64,000 nt of DNA from an uncultured Cohaesibacter sp. (GCF_963676275.1 NZ_OY781091.1:558001-622000); one strand, 5' to 3'. Positions 52,220-61,910 are shown, counted from the stretch's first letter. Made by a program: numbers and translations. Notes: generated from the letters alone by a model not told the origin.

Positions 52220-53527
52220 CTAGTTCATCAGGCCTGCAAGCCTTGGCAGCGCGAGCGAGAGGTCGGGCACGAATGTCACCACCATCAACAGGGCTGTCAG
52301 GATCAGGAAGTAGGGGAGCAGAGGTTTGACAACCTGCTCGATCTTCAAATTCGCTATTCGGCATCCCACAAACAGGATCGGACCCACCGGTGGCGTTATG
52401 GTGCCGATGCAGAGGTTGAAGACCATCAGCACGCCGAAATGCACCACGTCAAATCCCAGAGACAGGGCAATCGGCAGGAAGATCGGCGCGAAAATCAGGA
52501 TCGCCGGGGTCGGATCCATCACGCAACCCAGCAGCAGCATGACAAAGTTCATGATGATCATGATCAGGATCGGGCTGTCGGTGACGCTGAGCAGCGAGCT
52601 TGCGATGATGTTCGGGATCTTGGCAAAGGCCATGATCCAGCCCATGATGGCGGAAACACCGATCATGAAGATGATCATCGCGGTGGTCTTGACGGTCGCC
52701 AGCAGGAAGCCCGGAATCATGTCCACCGTGATGGTGCGATAGATGAAGGACAGGATCGTGACATAGACAACGGCAATGCAGCTGGCTTCCGTTGGCGTGA
52801 AGATGCCCGAGATGATGCCGCCAACCACTACGACAATCAGCAGCAGCGATGGCACCGCCTCAATGGTGATGTTCAGATTCTGCTTGAAGCTGCCGAGCTT
52901 TTCCGACTTGTAACCAGCCTTGCGGGCAAAGAACATGGCCGGAACCATGCAGCCCAGACCCCACAGGATACCGGGGCCGTAACCGGCAACGAACAGGGCC
53001 GCGACCGATGCGCCGCCACTGGCCAGCGAATAGATGATAAAGGTGTTGCTGGGCGGGATCAGCATGCCCGCCGGAGCCGAGGCGATGTTGGCGGCGGCGG
53101 CAATGTTGGGATCATAGCCGTCATTCTTCTGCTGCGGGCCAATGGCCCCGCCAATGGCTGCCGCTGCGGCAACACCGGAACCACTGATCGCACCAAACAG
53201 CATGTTTGCCACGATATTGGTCTGGATGAGGGCGCCCGGTATGAACCATATCACCGCCTTGGCGAAATTGATCAGCCTTTGCGCTATGCCGCCGTTGGTC
53301 ATGATGATACCGGCAAGAACAAAGAAGGGGATCGCTAGCAGGGAGAAAGAGTTGATGCCGGCAAAAATCCGCTGTGCTGCGGTGATTGCCATGCGGTCGA
53401 AACCGAAGATGGTGGTCATGGCTGCGACGGAGCCAATGCCCATGGCGATACTGATCGGCACACCAATTGCTAACAGAATTGGTATGGAGATGAGCATGAT
53501 AAGGCCGATATCTGCTGCGTTTGCCAC
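52220..53527 (-). CDS. TRAP transporter large permease (DctM family), cluster 2
   Basis: 435 residues, about 12 membrane helices. Motifs: SLLAIPFFVLAGIIM, AISGSGVAAAAAIGGAIGP, AGMLIPPSNTFIIYS, GCVMDPTPAILIFAPIFLP and GTITPPVGPILFVG. The start is a GTG 4 bases after the small permease stop, with GAGGG at a good distance. The sequence is clearly more distant from the cluster 1 transporter than the enzymes are from each other. Confidence 0.92.
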   Translation of the reverse strand: MANAADIGLIMLISIPILLAIGVPISIAMGIGSVAAMTTIFGFDRMAITAAQRIFAGINSFSLLAIPFFVLAGIIMTNGGIAQRLINFAKAVIWFIPGALIQTNIVANMLFGAISGSGVAAAAAIGGAIGPQQKNDGYDPNIAAAANIASAPAGMLIPPSNTFIIYSLASGGASVAALFVAGYGPGILWGLGCMVPAMFFARKAGYKSEKLGSFKQNLNITIEAVPSLLLIVVVVGGIISGIFTPTEASCIAVVYVTILSFIYRTITVDMIPGFLLATVKTTAMIIFMIGVSAIMGWIMAFAKIPNIIASSLLSVTDSPILIMIIMNFVMLLLGCVMDPTPAILIFAPIFLPIALSLGFDVVHFGVLMVFNLCIGTITPPVGPILFVGCRIANLKIEQVVKPLLPYFLILTALLMVVTFVPDLSLALPRLAGLMN

Positions 53528-53531
53528 TGGA

Positions 53532-54041
53532 TCAGCCCTCCATCTTGCTGGTTTGGCCCTGACCCGTGCCGGTCAGGGATTTGAAATCGATCCAAATATT
53601 ATAGAAGCAGTAGAACACCGAGAATGCCCCGCTCAGCGGCAATGCCAGATAGATCTGCCCCGTCTTGATGAACGGGATCGCTGCGTTTGTCTGGCGCATG
53701 GTCCGGTCAACGGCATCGATACCGCCAATAAGCAGGATGCTCGTGACAAAACCGAGTATCAAAAGGCTGATGATGATCTGAAAGATTGTCTGGTTCCTGG
53801 CCGACATCATGTCGAGGCCGAGCTCAATGGCCATATGGCCCTTCTCGCCGAACAGCAGGGCTGCGCCCAACAGAACGGCCCATACAAACATGATCTTGGC
53901 GAGCTCTTCAGACACAGCGCCCGAGGCGTTGAAGAAGAAACGTCCTATAACCTGCCAGGTTACGGCGATCACCAGAAGTCCACACAGGACAATACAGGTT
54001 GTCGCCAAAATTCGATCTGCCCAGCGCTTGATCGCGTGCAT
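53532..54041 (-). CDS. TRAP transporter small permease (DctQ family), cluster 2
   Basis: 169 residues, four membrane helices, with SEELAKIMFVWAVLLGAALLF as the DctQ signature. The ATG at 54041 follows GGGAGGTAGTTTCG. Only four bases separate it from the large permease gene. Confidence 0.88.
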   Translation of the reverse strand: MHAIKRWADRILATTCIVLCGLLVIAVTWQVIGRFFFNASGAVSEELAKIMFVWAVLLGAALLFGEKGHMAIELGLDMMSARNQTIFQIIISLLILGFVTSILLIGGIDAVDRTMRQTNAAIPFIKTGQIYLALPLSGAFSVFYCFYNIWIDFKSLTGTGQGQTSKMEG

Positions 54042-54072
54042 CGAAACTACCTCCCTCGCGCCAGAATGAGGC

Positions 54073-54090
54073 CCGGATGCAAGCACCCGG
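54073..54090 (-). other. Hairpin between TRAP binding-protein and permease genes, cluster 2
   Basis: On the minus strand CCGGGTGC and GCATCCGG form an 8-bp stem with one G-U pair in the 74-base gap between the two genes. It matches in position the hairpins at 18345 and 44199. Confidence 0.5.
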
Positions 54091-54115
54091 CGCCTCTTGG
54101 CTTTGGTTTTGCGGA

Positions 54116-55108
54116 TTATTCGCCGTGGATCTGTTTGTAGATGGTCTTGGTGACCTCACTGGCAAGCTTCTTCTCAGTGAGAGGTTTCACCGCATCACGG
54201 AAAGCTTTCAGATCAACCTGGTTGAATTTGGCACCAGCTTTCTCTGCATCGGCTTTTGCAACAGCTACAGCTTCAGCGAAGGACTCATATTCATAGTCGA
54301 CAGCCTTTGGCAGCTCTTCAGCGAAGATCTGTTTCACATCATCGGGCAGATCATTATAGATGTCGGCGCTCATGATGAGATAGTCAGGCATCATCAGATG
54401 CTGGGTGTAGGAATAGTAAGGTGCGATTTCGCTGTGCTTGAGGGAGGAGTAGACGATTTCGTTATTCTCGCCACCGTCAAGAACGCCGGTCTGGATCGCG
54501 GTGTAAACTTCGCCCTGACCCATTGCGATGCCGTTGCCGCCCATCAGATTCATCATTTCGATGTTGGTGTCAGACTGCATCACGCGGATTTTGTCGCCGC
54601 CCATATCGGCAGGTTTCTCAACCGGACCGGACTTGCGATAGACGTTGCGAACACCGCCGTGGAAAGCGGCCAGAACGACAATGCCCTGATCTTCAACGGA
54701 ATGATAAAGATCGCCCACGATTGCAGGATCATTGACGACCTGACGCTGCTGGTCAACGCTGTCGAACATGTAAGGCAGGTTGAAGATAACGAAATCCGGG
54801 TTCCAGCTTTCCAGAAGGCTGGCGGCAGCCAGAGACATGGCAATGGTACCGGTCTGGGTCATCTCGATGGCTTCTTTCTGGGCACCGAGCAACTCGTTGG
54901 GATAAACCTCGACCTTGTATTCGCCATTGGTGCGAGCGGCCAGAGCTTCACCGAATTTCTGCATTGCCTTGAACTGCGGATGAGTTTCCGGCTGGTTGAA
55001 AGCAACCTGAAATACAGTTTCAGCCATCACAGGGGTAGCGCTGTATACTGCAGAAAGAGCCAGAGCTCCGACACCTGCAAATGCAGCCATTGCACTAAAA
55101 TGTTTCAT
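54116..55108 (-). CDS. TRAP transporter substrate-binding protein (DctP family), cluster 2
   Basis: 330 residues with a signal peptide (AAFAGVGALALSAVYSATPVMAE, cleavage near 30). The ligand-binding Arg is in GGDKIRVMQSD, followed by YTAIQTGVLDGGENN. As in all DctP proteins the ligand is a carboxylate, here probably an unsaturated uronate or keto-deoxy acid given KduI. It differs enough from the cluster 1 protein to suggest another ligand. CGGAGGAATTA precedes the ATG. Confidence 0.92.
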   Translation of the reverse strand: MKHFSAMAAFAGVGALALSAVYSATPVMAETVFQVAFNQPETHPQFKAMQKFGEALAARTNGEYKVEVYPNELLGAQKEAIEMTQTGTIAMSLAAASLLESWNPDFVIFNLPYMFDSVDQQRQVVNDPAIVGDLYHSVEDQGIVVLAAFHGGVRNVYRKSGPVEKPADMGGDKIRVMQSDTNIEMMNLMGGNGIAMGQGEVYTAIQTGVLDGGENNEIVYSSLKHSEIAPYYSYTQHLMMPDYLIMSADIYNDLPDDVKQIFAEELPKAVDYEYESFAEAVAVAKADAEKAGAKFNQVDLKAFRDAVKPLTEKKLASEVTKTIYKQIHGE

Positions 55109-55169
55109 TAATTCCTCCGTATGTAGAACTAAAACAGCAGCACCCCTTCGCTCTTGAAGATGATGGCTG

Positions 55170-55937
55170 CTAACTCAGAGAAGAGATGTCTCTTCCCCAT
55201 CTATCGAGGACCTGATCCAGGTCTCCGACAAAATAGCTTGGGTTGTGATCCCGAATGACGCGGAGATCCTCTGCACTCAGACCATCCAAGTGCAACCGCA
55301 TCGCCTCTGCAGCGCGGTCTTCATCATGCTCTGCAATGGCATCAACGATATCGGCATGTTCCTTCAGCACACGCTCCATGCGCCGTGGATGCTGCAAGGT
55401 CAGAAGCCGGTAGCGGTTAACCTGCAACTTGATCCGGTCGATGATCGTCCAGATGCCCGGATATCCTCCGGCAAGGGCGATCGCCTGATGCAGGTCTTCG
55501 TCGGCCTCATAGAATTTCTCATAATTGAGTGCGTCTTTATGCTCCTGCTGTGCGATCAGCAGGGCGCGCATATTGGCAACATCGCTGCCTCTTGCGCGCT
55601 TGACGGCGGCTTTGGTCGTCACCTGCTCAAGAGCAGCGCGTGCCACCTGTGATTCCAGAACATCGGCGATGGGAATCTTGGCAACCGATGTGCCGGACTT
55701 GGGAACAATGTCCACCAGACGCTCTTCGGAAAGACGGAGAAGGGCTTCCCGGATCGGTGTTCTGCTGACACCGCATTCCTGCGCGATCTCTTTCTCGCTG
55801 ATCGCTTCGCCGGGAAGTCGTTGCATGGAAATGATTTCCGTGCGGAGTCGAAGATGCACAATCTGGGTCGTGGTCAACGCCCGCTGATTGTCTCCTCCCG
55901 ACTTCTCATTTCTGCCAACAGAAAGACTGCTGATCAT
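55170..55937 (-). CDS. GntR-family (FCD domain) transcriptional regulator of cluster 2
   Basis: 255 residues. Winged helix about 28-90 (ISEKEIAQECGVSRTPIREALLRLSEERLVDIV), then an FCD domain with YEADEDLHQAIALAGGYPGIW and EHADIVDAIAEHDEDRAAEAMRLHL. FCD regulators of uronate genes (ExuR/UxuR type) respond to the pathway acid. It heads the operon and is followed by the TRAP genes after 61 bases, so it is likely autoregulated. GAGGAGAACATC precedes the ATG. Confidence 0.9.
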   Translation of the reverse strand: MISSLSVGRNEKSGGDNQRALTTTQIVHLRLRTEIISMQRLPGEAISEKEIAQECGVSRTPIREALLRLSEERLVDIVPKSGTSVAKIPIADVLESQVARAALEQVTTKAAVKRARGSDVANMRALLIAQQEHKDALNYEKFYEADEDLHQAIALAGGYPGIWTIIDRIKLQVNRYRLLTLQHPRRMERVLKEHADIVDAIAEHDEDRAAEAMRLHLDGLSAEDLRVIRDHNPSYFVGDLDQVLDRWGRDISSLS

Positions 55938-56203
55938 GATGTTCTCCTCTTAGGTATATCTAATATATCTTGTATATAAGTTTGTAAAGCTCGAACTTTG
56001 CTCGTCCCAAATATCCTTAACGCCCGTTGGATCAGGGGCTCGCAAGTTCGAATGACGTCAGGTGCCCGAGCAGCATCATGCGAGGGTGATTGCCCGCATG
56101 TTTCCGCGCAGAAACCTTCCGTTTGCTGCAATTGACGAGCAAACGGAGATGAAACTTCCGTAGCAAAGCTTTACGGGTAAAACTAGGAATTTTTGACAGG
56201 CCG

Positions 56204-56268
56204 GTGCTCTGGCCCAATGCTCAGGCCCTGTGCTCAGGCCCAGTGTTCATGATCGGTGCTCTGGCCCT
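56204..56268. repeat. Five-unit 13-bp tandem repeat
   Basis: Five consecutive 13-base units, consensus GTGCTCAGGCCCA, covering 65 bases exactly; the fourth unit is degenerate. It is intergenic, between pdxY and the GntR gene. Eight bases of the unit (CTGGCCCA form) recur in the 12-bp repeat at 39201. Confidence 0.7.
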
Positions 56269-56377
56269 GTTGAAATGATTTTTCAGCCTTGATGCATGAT
56301 GCGACGATGCGCAAGGGGCGGGACAGAATCGATGTGTCGACAGGGGAGGGCCGGTTGCCGGAGGATTGGGCAAATGA

Positions 56378-56408
56378 CCCGCCGACCATCACGAGACGGA
56401 GCGGCGGG
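56378..56408. terminator. Hairpin after pdxY
   Basis: CCCGCCG and CGGCGGG form a 7-bp G+C-rich stem about 47 bases past the pdxY stop. The T-run is poor, so termination may be factor-assisted. Confidence 0.5.
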
Positions 56409-56454
56409 CCTTTCATAGTATCCCGTTTTTGCGGGAGGAGGGGCTTGAAGCGGC

Positions 56455-57309
56455 CTAGAGCTGCTTTAGAGCAAACTGATTGGTGGGCGCTTCGAAATGC
56501 TTCTGCCCGGCGATGAGCTGCAATTCCCATTCGCCGGAGGCTTTGGTTTCTTCAAGGATGCCGAAGACGGCATTGTTGCAATGGGCAAAGGCGTCTGCGG
56601 CAGATGTGCCATTGACGAGGCCGGCCAGAAAGGTTGCCGAAATCATGTCACCGACACCGACCGGCTCGCGCTCGAAAGAAAGATGCGGGCGCTGGGCCAG
56701 ATAGCAGGCCTCTTCTGCGGCCAGCAGCATCGAGAAATTCTCGCTTTTGATGCCGTGCAGATGCTTGGCCAAAACCAGCTTCGGGCCCAGTTCCTGCGCC
56801 TTCTTGCAGGCGGCAATGGCGTCTTCCATGCTATGGATTTCCTGCCCGGTGAAGCGGCTGAGCTCAAACTGGTTGGGAGCCAGAATGTCTGCCATCGGCA
56901 TCAGGGTGCCGACAAGGCTTTCGGCAACCCCGTCGCTGACGATGCAGCCTTTCTCCGGATTGCCCATGACCGGATCGCACAGATAAAGGCAGTCCGGATT
57001 GGCTTTCTTTGTTGCCTTAATGATGCGGGCAATCGCGTCGCAATGGGAGGCATCGCCCAGATATCCGGTTACGATGGCGGCAATCCTGCCGCTCACGCCG
57101 ATTTTCTCCATGCCCGCAAAAACGGTTTCAATCGCCTCGCTGGAGACGGTTTCACCGGTCCAGCCCTGTCCATATTGGGTATGGTTGGAAAAATGCACCG
57201 TATGGATCGGCCACACTTCCAGCCCCATGCGCTGCATGGGAAAGACCGCGGCGCTGTTGCCTGCATGGCCATAGGTGACATGGGACTGGATGGAAAGAAT
57301 GCCTTTCAT
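56455..57309 (-). CDS. pdxY: Pyridoxal kinase
   Basis: 284 residues. It phosphorylates pyridoxal (and less well pyridoxine) to the B6 coenzyme form. Signature start ILSIQSHVTYGHAGNSAAVFP, VTGYLGDASH, CDPVMGNPEKGCIV and the catalytic GVGDMISATFLAG. It is more like PdxY than PdxK. The ATG at 57309 follows GGAACGC. It lies between cluster 2 and the cupin gene with no B6 pathway partner. Confidence 0.92.
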   Translation of the reverse strand: MKGILSIQSHVTYGHAGNSAAVFPMQRMGLEVWPIHTVHFSNHTQYGQGWTGETVSSEAIETVFAGMEKIGVSGRIAAIVTGYLGDASHCDAIARIIKATKKANPDCLYLCDPVMGNPEKGCIVSDGVAESLVGTLMPMADILAPNQFELSRFTGQEIHSMEDAIAACKKAQELGPKLVLAKHLHGIKSENFSMLLAAEEACYLAQRPHLSFEREPVGVGDMISATFLAGLVNGTSAADAFAHCNNAVFGILEETKASGEWELQLIAGQKHFEAPTNQFALKQL

Positions 57310-57572
57310 GAGAGCGTTCCTTTCATAGGATAGGCAAGAGCGGGGCGCTGCAAGCGCGCGCATGCATCTTGCTCGAAGGGGGCAGGCTTTTGGGGATAGG
57401 CACTGTCCATGGGGGAAGAGGGAATGAGAATAGCGCTCATCGCTTTTTGAAGGCGAAGAGCGCTACGCTCATTCAGGGAGGATTGCGGTATCAAAATATC
57501 GAAAGAAAGAAATATCAAGCTGAAAATGACCTGTGGCTCTGCGTCTCTTTCAAGGCAGGGCTGTCCGTCCGG

Positions 57573-57950
57573 TCAGGCTGTCTTGAAAATTTCGGGATCG
57601 TCGCCCGGCTCCCATTCGATCGGAGTGCCGTCCTTGGGGTTGAAGGGGGCCTTGATGAAAACGGCCTTCCATGGGATTTCGCCCTTGTTGATCACATAAT
57701 GGGCCTCGCCCGGATCGCAGCGCAGGAAATCGCCAACCCCAAGCTTATGCAGCTGTCCATCCACATACATATGCACCTCGCCCTCGATGGTCAGGAAATT
57801 TTCCTCGATCACGCAATGTTTGTGCGTGGCGAAATGCTGGCCGGGTTGCAAGGTGACAACGCCGATATCGGATCTCGGCCCGCGTTGCAGATATTTCGGG
57901 CCATGGTCGGTGAAACGATAGGAATGATCGCCTTCTTTAGTCTTGAACAT
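57573..57950 (-). CDS. Cupin-domain protein
   Basis: 125 residues, a single cupin barrel. Motif 1 is GQHFATHKHCVIEENFLTIEGEVHMYV with two His and Glu as metal ligands; motif 2 is GDFLRCDPGEAHYVIN with a further His. Such small cupins are often isomerases, sugar-binding or dioxygenase-like proteins. It stands alone between pdxY and lsrK, in the same direction as both. It might take part in AI-2 or sugar metabolism, but nothing in the sequence proves that. Confidence 0.8.
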   Translation of the reverse strand: MFKTKEGDHSYRFTDHGPKYLQRGPRSDIGVVTLQPGQHFATHKHCVIEENFLTIEGEVHMYVDGQLHKLGVGDFLRCDPGEAHYVINKGEIPWKAVFIKAPFNPKDGTPIEWEPGDDPEIFKTA

Positions 57951-58163
57951 AGTGCCGCCTACGCCATCTCGGATGGAACGTAGCCTCTTCTTGTGTTGGT
58001 TCTGAAAATGGATGCTCGATTTCCAGACAATGTCTTTTATGTTTGTTGGCCGAAATGGGCGGCCGATTGGGAAAGCATGGCGGCAAAGTCCAAAGCGCTG
58101 TCATGCATTTAAAATGCGAAATGCCGGTCCGGTGTCTCTGGACGCCAGACCGCATCGGGTCGA

Positions 58164-59735
58164 TCACAATCCGGGAGCCTTCCACATGGATTGGGTGACG
58201 TTGCGGCCAACCAGTGCGCGCTGTGGGGCATAGGCTTCCCGCCAGCGATCGGTAAGCTCGTTATAAAGAGTATGCTTGTGCAGGTCCGGCTCAATCCGGC
58301 GGCTCCAGCGCACGGTGGCGTCGGCCGCTTCCGGCAGTGAGGCATAGGTGCCCAGCCCCACCCATGCCGCCAGCCCGGCAGCAAAGGCCGTTGCTTCCGT
58401 CACTTCCGGCACCTTGACGGGAAGTCCGACGGCGTCGGCCAGTATCTGCCCCCACAGCTTGCCCTTGGAAGCGCCGCCGGCAAAGACCAGTTCATCAAGG
58501 CTGACACCGGCCAGATTGGCGGCCAGATTGAGATTCTCTGCGGCCACAATGGCGGCATTTTCCTGAATGGCATGGAATATCTGCGGCTTGCCACATTGGC
58601 TCGCATCCAGCGACAGATTGAGCAGGGATGGGGCTGCATGATACCAGGAGCCCAAATTCATCACGTCGCTGAAAATGGGAATGATGCCGTTGGCGCCGAC
58701 CGGAACCTTGGCCGATTCCTCTTCCAGTAGAGCATAGGCATCAATGCCGCGTTCCTTGGCAATGCGCATTTCTTCCTGACAGAAGGCATCGCGGAACCAG
58801 CGGGTGGTCATGCCCACCATGAAGGCGATGCCTTCTGCCTGACTGACACCGGGCACCACATGGGGATTGATCCGGATGCGCATGTCCGGATCGGTGATCG
58901 GCTCGGGGATATTGACCACTTCCTGCCAGAAGGTGCCGCCCAGAACCGCCGCATGACCCGGGCGCGAAACCCCGAGGCCCAGAGCGCCCATCTGGACATC
59001 GCCGCCGCCCATGACCACCATGGTGCCTGCTGCAAGGCCCGTCTCTTCGGCGGCTTGCGGGCTGACTGTACCAATCGGCGTACCGGTTTCCACAACAGGC
59101 GGGAAAATGTCGCCGCGAATGCCCGCCCGGCGGGCAATCTCCAGATCCCAATCGCGGGTCTGAAGCGAAAAGATGCCCGTCGTGCCTGCATTTGAGGGAT
59201 CTGATGAAATGACGCCGGAAAGGCGCGCCAGAATCCAGTCGGACAACATCGACATGGTGGCCATGCTGGCATAGGTCTCCGGCAGATGCTTCTCCAGCCA
59301 TTTCAGGCGCGGGATGGCGCCCAGCGCAAAGCTCTGGCCGCTGATCGCATAGGCATAGCGTTCCAGCTCGGGGCTCTTGGCCTGCAATTCATGCACTTCC
59401 TCCGAGGCGCGTGAATCCACATTGGCGCAGGCCCATAGCTCTTTGCCGCCCTTGTCGTAGATGACGATGCCTTCGCGCATGCTGGTGGCGCTGATGGCGC
59501 GAATGTCCGCCCCTGCAAGGCCCGCTGTCTGCAGGGCCTCGCGCACGCATCGGCTCAATAATTTCCAGTTGGACTGGCAGTCAAACTCCATTGAGCCGGG
59601 ATATCTGGGATCGCTGAGATGGTTCCATTCCTCCTGTCCAACCGCGATCTGATGACCGGCACAGTCGAATATGACCGCTCGGCCGCTTCCTGTTCCGGCG
59701 TCAATCGCCAGAACGTATCCCTCTTTCCTTTTCAT
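58164..59735 (-). CDS. lsrK: Autoinducer-2 kinase
   Basis: 523 residues, FGGY carbohydrate kinase family and close to the E. coli LsrK length. It phosphorylates imported AI-2 (the open form of DPD), trapping it in the cell and creating the LsrR inducer. ATP site LAIDAGTGSGRAVIFD at the start; SATSMREGIVIYD; VVMGGGDVQMGALGLG; and the second ATP region VFAGGASKGKLWGQILAD. The ATG at 59735 is preceded by GAGGGAGAG and lies within the end of lsrR (35-base overlap), which shows tight coupling. Confidence 0.93.
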   Translation of the reverse strand: MKRKEGYVLAIDAGTGSGRAVIFDCAGHQIAVGQEEWNHLSDPRYPGSMEFDCQSNWKLLSRCVREALQTAGLAGADIRAISATSMREGIVIYDKGGKELWACANVDSRASEEVHELQAKSPELERYAYAISGQSFALGAIPRLKWLEKHLPETYASMATMSMLSDWILARLSGVISSDPSNAGTTGIFSLQTRDWDLEIARRAGIRGDIFPPVVETGTPIGTVSPQAAEETGLAAGTMVVMGGGDVQMGALGLGVSRPGHAAVLGGTFWQEVVNIPEPITDPDMRIRINPHVVPGVSQAEGIAFMVGMTTRWFRDAFCQEEMRIAKERGIDAYALLEEESAKVPVGANGIIPIFSDVMNLGSWYHAAPSLLNLSLDASQCGKPQIFHAIQENAAIVAAENLNLAANLAGVSLDELVFAGGASKGKLWGQILADAVGLPVKVPEVTEATAFAAGLAAWVGLGTYASLPEAADATVRWSRRIEPDLHKHTLYNELTDRWREAYAPQRALVGRNVTQSMWKAPGL

Positions 59736-60672
59736 GACTCTCTCCCTCAATTATGGCGAGAGCTGTCGGCTCATCGGTGATCAGCACATTGAAGTGCTTG
59801 CCGCGTGCAGCAGCTCGAATGGCCTCGACCTTGGCCTGCCCGCAGGCTGCCGCGACAACATTGGGAATTTCCCGCAAGGCCTGAAGATCCAGACCGATCA
59901 GATTGTCGTGAAAAGGCAAATCGAGAACATTGCCATCTTTGTCATAGAAAATTGCGATAATATCTCCGACAGCGCCCTGGCGTCGGAAGGCTTCAAACTG
60001 CGATCCGGTAGCATAGCCGGATGTGATCAGGGTGGCCTGATTGGCGACGGATCCGACGCCGACAAGCGCATAATTGGCGGTTCTGGCCATGTCCATCACA
60101 TCGACGACATGGCGCTCGATCTTGAGGCTATGGGCCAGTTCCGGGCTTGATACCATCAGCGGTGCCGGGATCAGATGGACATTCTGCGCGGTGCGACCGG
60201 TGGCCACGCCTTCGATATAGGCGGCAACCCCGCCCGTCAGGCTGACCAGTGAAATATCCCTGTGTGACAGGGTCTGCGCCAACCGTTGCAGGGCCCCCAT
60301 GACAGTCGCGCCCCAGCCAACGGCCAGCAGGTCGGCCTTGTCCAGCTTGCCCATCAGATACTGACTGGCAGCCTCGGCGATGCGTTCTGTCGAATTCTGC
60401 CCGTCATCGGCGGGAATGACCCGGGCTTCGCGCAATCCGAACAATTGCTGCAGCCGTCCCTCCAGCTCGAAGCAGCCCCCATAGCTGGAGTTAATATGAA
60501 TATGGATCAGTCCCATCTTGCGACCCTTTTCCAGCATTCTGGAAATCTTGATGCGCGACAGGTTCAGGATTGTCCCGATCTCACTTTGCGTCATGCCATC
60601 ATGGTAATAATACCATGCCACCCGACTTAATAGCTCGGCATCATCATGTTCAAATCTACTGTCGTCGCTCAT
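59701..60672 (-). CDS. lsrR: lsr operon repressor
   Basis: 323 residues, SorC/DeoR-type regulator. N-terminal HTH about 15-55 (YHDGMTQSEIGTILNLSRIKISRML), then a sugar-phosphate-binding domain with LLAVGWGATVMGAL and VGDIIAIFYDKDGNVL. It represses lsr genes until bound by phospho-AI-2. The ATG at 60672 begins MSDDSRFEH; a GTG three codons earlier is possible. Divergent from lsrFA C with TGATCA sites between. Confidence 0.92.
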   Translation of the reverse strand: MSDDSRFEHDDAELLSRVAWYYYHDGMTQSEIGTILNLSRIKISRMLEKGRKMGLIHIHINSSYGGCFELEGRLQQLFGLREARVIPADDGQNSTERIAEAASQYLMGKLDKADLLAVGWGATVMGALQRLAQTLSHRDISLVSLTGGVAAYIEGVATGRTAQNVHLIPAPLMVSSPELAHSLKIERHVVDVMDMARTANYALVGVGSVANQATLITSGYATGSQFEAFRRQGAVGDIIAIFYDKDGNVLDLPFHDNLIGLDLQALREIPNVVAAACGQAKVEAIRAAARGKHFNVLITDEPTALAIIEGESHEKERGIRSGD

Positions 60673-61028
60673 TTTGATCACAAGTCATAACATTGGTTCA
60701 AGGTTCGTTCATATGATCATATAACTTCTATGTGATCAACCCTTTCGTCAAGCATTAAATCTCTTCCCAGATTGGAATGCTTCAGCGCTGAAGGGAATTG
60801 CAATTAAAAACAAAATGATAACGAAAGTAGTAGATATAAAGTGTTAGGTTGAAACTTGATCATATGTCCACTGAAGCAACATTTGACGCTGTATTTGGGT
60901 TGACAATGTCCAATTTTTGCGCGTAGCCTCTATGAGAATTTGATGGCGTTCTGTTCATGTGAACGCCTCTAGACAGGTTGGGAGGATGCTGAGGGCATCA
61001 TCCTGTCGAAGATAAATGGAGGAAATGC
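60673..61028. promoter_or_regulatory. Divergent lsrR-lsrF control region with TGATCA sites
   Basis: About 355 bases, A+T-rich. TGATCA occurs four times (60675, 60714, 60733, 60858). The second is the centre of a perfect 12-base palindrome ATATGATCATAT at 60711-60722. The 39- and 19-base spacings are near whole helical turns. These are candidate LsrR sites. TTGACA at 60900-60905 could be the lsrF -35 box. The lsrF ribosome-binding site is GGAGG at 61019-61023. Confidence 0.55.
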
Positions 61029-61910
61029 ATGGCTGATATCGATGACATTAAAGAAGGCAAGGACTTCGGCATTGATGTACCAGTTGAAACCCACCCCTTC
61101 CCGGTAAGAGGCTCCAATGCACTTGACTGGGGAATGCAGGACCGTCTGGCCCGCATCTTCCAGAAGAAGAGCAACAATACGGTCATGCTGGCTTTTGATC
61201 ATGGCTATTTCCAGGGACCGGCGACAGGTCTTGAGCGGCTTGATCTGACAATCCGCCCGCTGGCGCAATATACCGACGTGCTGATGTGTACCCGTGGCGG
61301 CCTGCGCGCCACCATGCCAGCCGACATCCGCACGCCTGTCGTGCTGCGCTGCTCCGGCGGCATGAGCGTCTTGACGGAATTGTCCAACGAGTTGGTCGCC
61401 GTCGATATCGAGGACGCCATTCGTCTCAATGCGTCCGCGATCACCACCAATGTTTATGTCGGTGCCGAATATGAGCATCAGTCGCTGGCCAATCTGATCA
61501 AACTGATCGATACCGGCAATCGCTACGGTATTCCGACCATGGCTGTTACCGGCGTTGGCAAGGACATGGCCCGCGACCAGCGCTATTTCTCTCTGGCGAC
61601 CCGCATTTGCGCCGAACTCGGCGCACATATCGTCAAATCCTATTTCATCGAGGAAGGCTTTGAGAAGGTCGTCGCCGGATGCCCGGTTCCCATCGTCATC
61701 GCCGGAGGCAAGAAATTGCCCGAAATGGAAGCTCTGACCATGGCTTACAAGGCCATTGATCAGGGTGCCCATGGCGTCGATATGGGCCGCAACATCTTCC
61801 AGTCCGACAGTCCCGTGGGCATGATCAAGGCCATCCGTTCCATTGTTCATGATGGCGAGACGCCAGAAAAGGCTTTCCAACTCTATGAGGCGGAAAAGGC
61901 TTCGGCCTGA
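61029..61910 (+). CDS. lsrF: 3-hydroxy-5-phosphonooxypentane-2,4-dione thiolase
   Basis: 293 residues, class I aldolase fold (DeoC/FbaB-like). It transfers an acetyl group from processed phospho-AI-2 to CoA, ending the signal. Motifs: [17 protein letters not shown] near the N-terminus, the lysine strand [28 protein letters not shown] and [12 protein letters not shown] for phosphate binding. GGAGG lies before the ATG. First gene of the plus-strand lsr operon, unlike the E. coli order where lsrF comes after the transporter. Confidence 0.93.
   Translation: MADIDDIKEGKDFGIDVPVETHPFPVRGSNALDWGMQDRLARIFQKKSNNTVMLAFDHGYFQGPATGLERLDLTIRPLAQYTDVLMCTRGGLRATMPADIRTPVVLRCSGGMSVLTELSNELVAVDIEDAIRLNASAITTNVYVGAEYEHQSLANLIKLIDTGNRYGIPTMAVTGVGKDMARDQRYFSLATRICAELGAHIVKSYFIEEGFEKVVAGCPVPIVIAGGKKLPEMEALTMAYKAIDQGAHGVDMGRNIFQSDSPVGMIKAIRSIVHDGETPEKAFQLYEAEKASA

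Larger units (their letters stand above)
55938..56454. promoter_or_regulatory. Intergenic region upstream of GntR, with operator candidate
   Basis: About 517 bases with no accepted gene. Near the GntR start are the repeated hexamer TATATC (55955, 55964) and the inverted repeat ATATA-5-TATAT at 55963-55977, a likely promoter/operator region. The right part holds a five-unit 13-bp tandem repeat (56204-56268) and a hairpin after pdxY (CCCGCCG 56378-56384 with CGGCGGG 56402-56408). Confidence 0.5.

Noticed and set aside
56040-56060. AAGTTCGAATG resembling a tRNA T-loop
   Set aside because: Flanking bases do not form a T-stem and no cloverleaf can be drawn.
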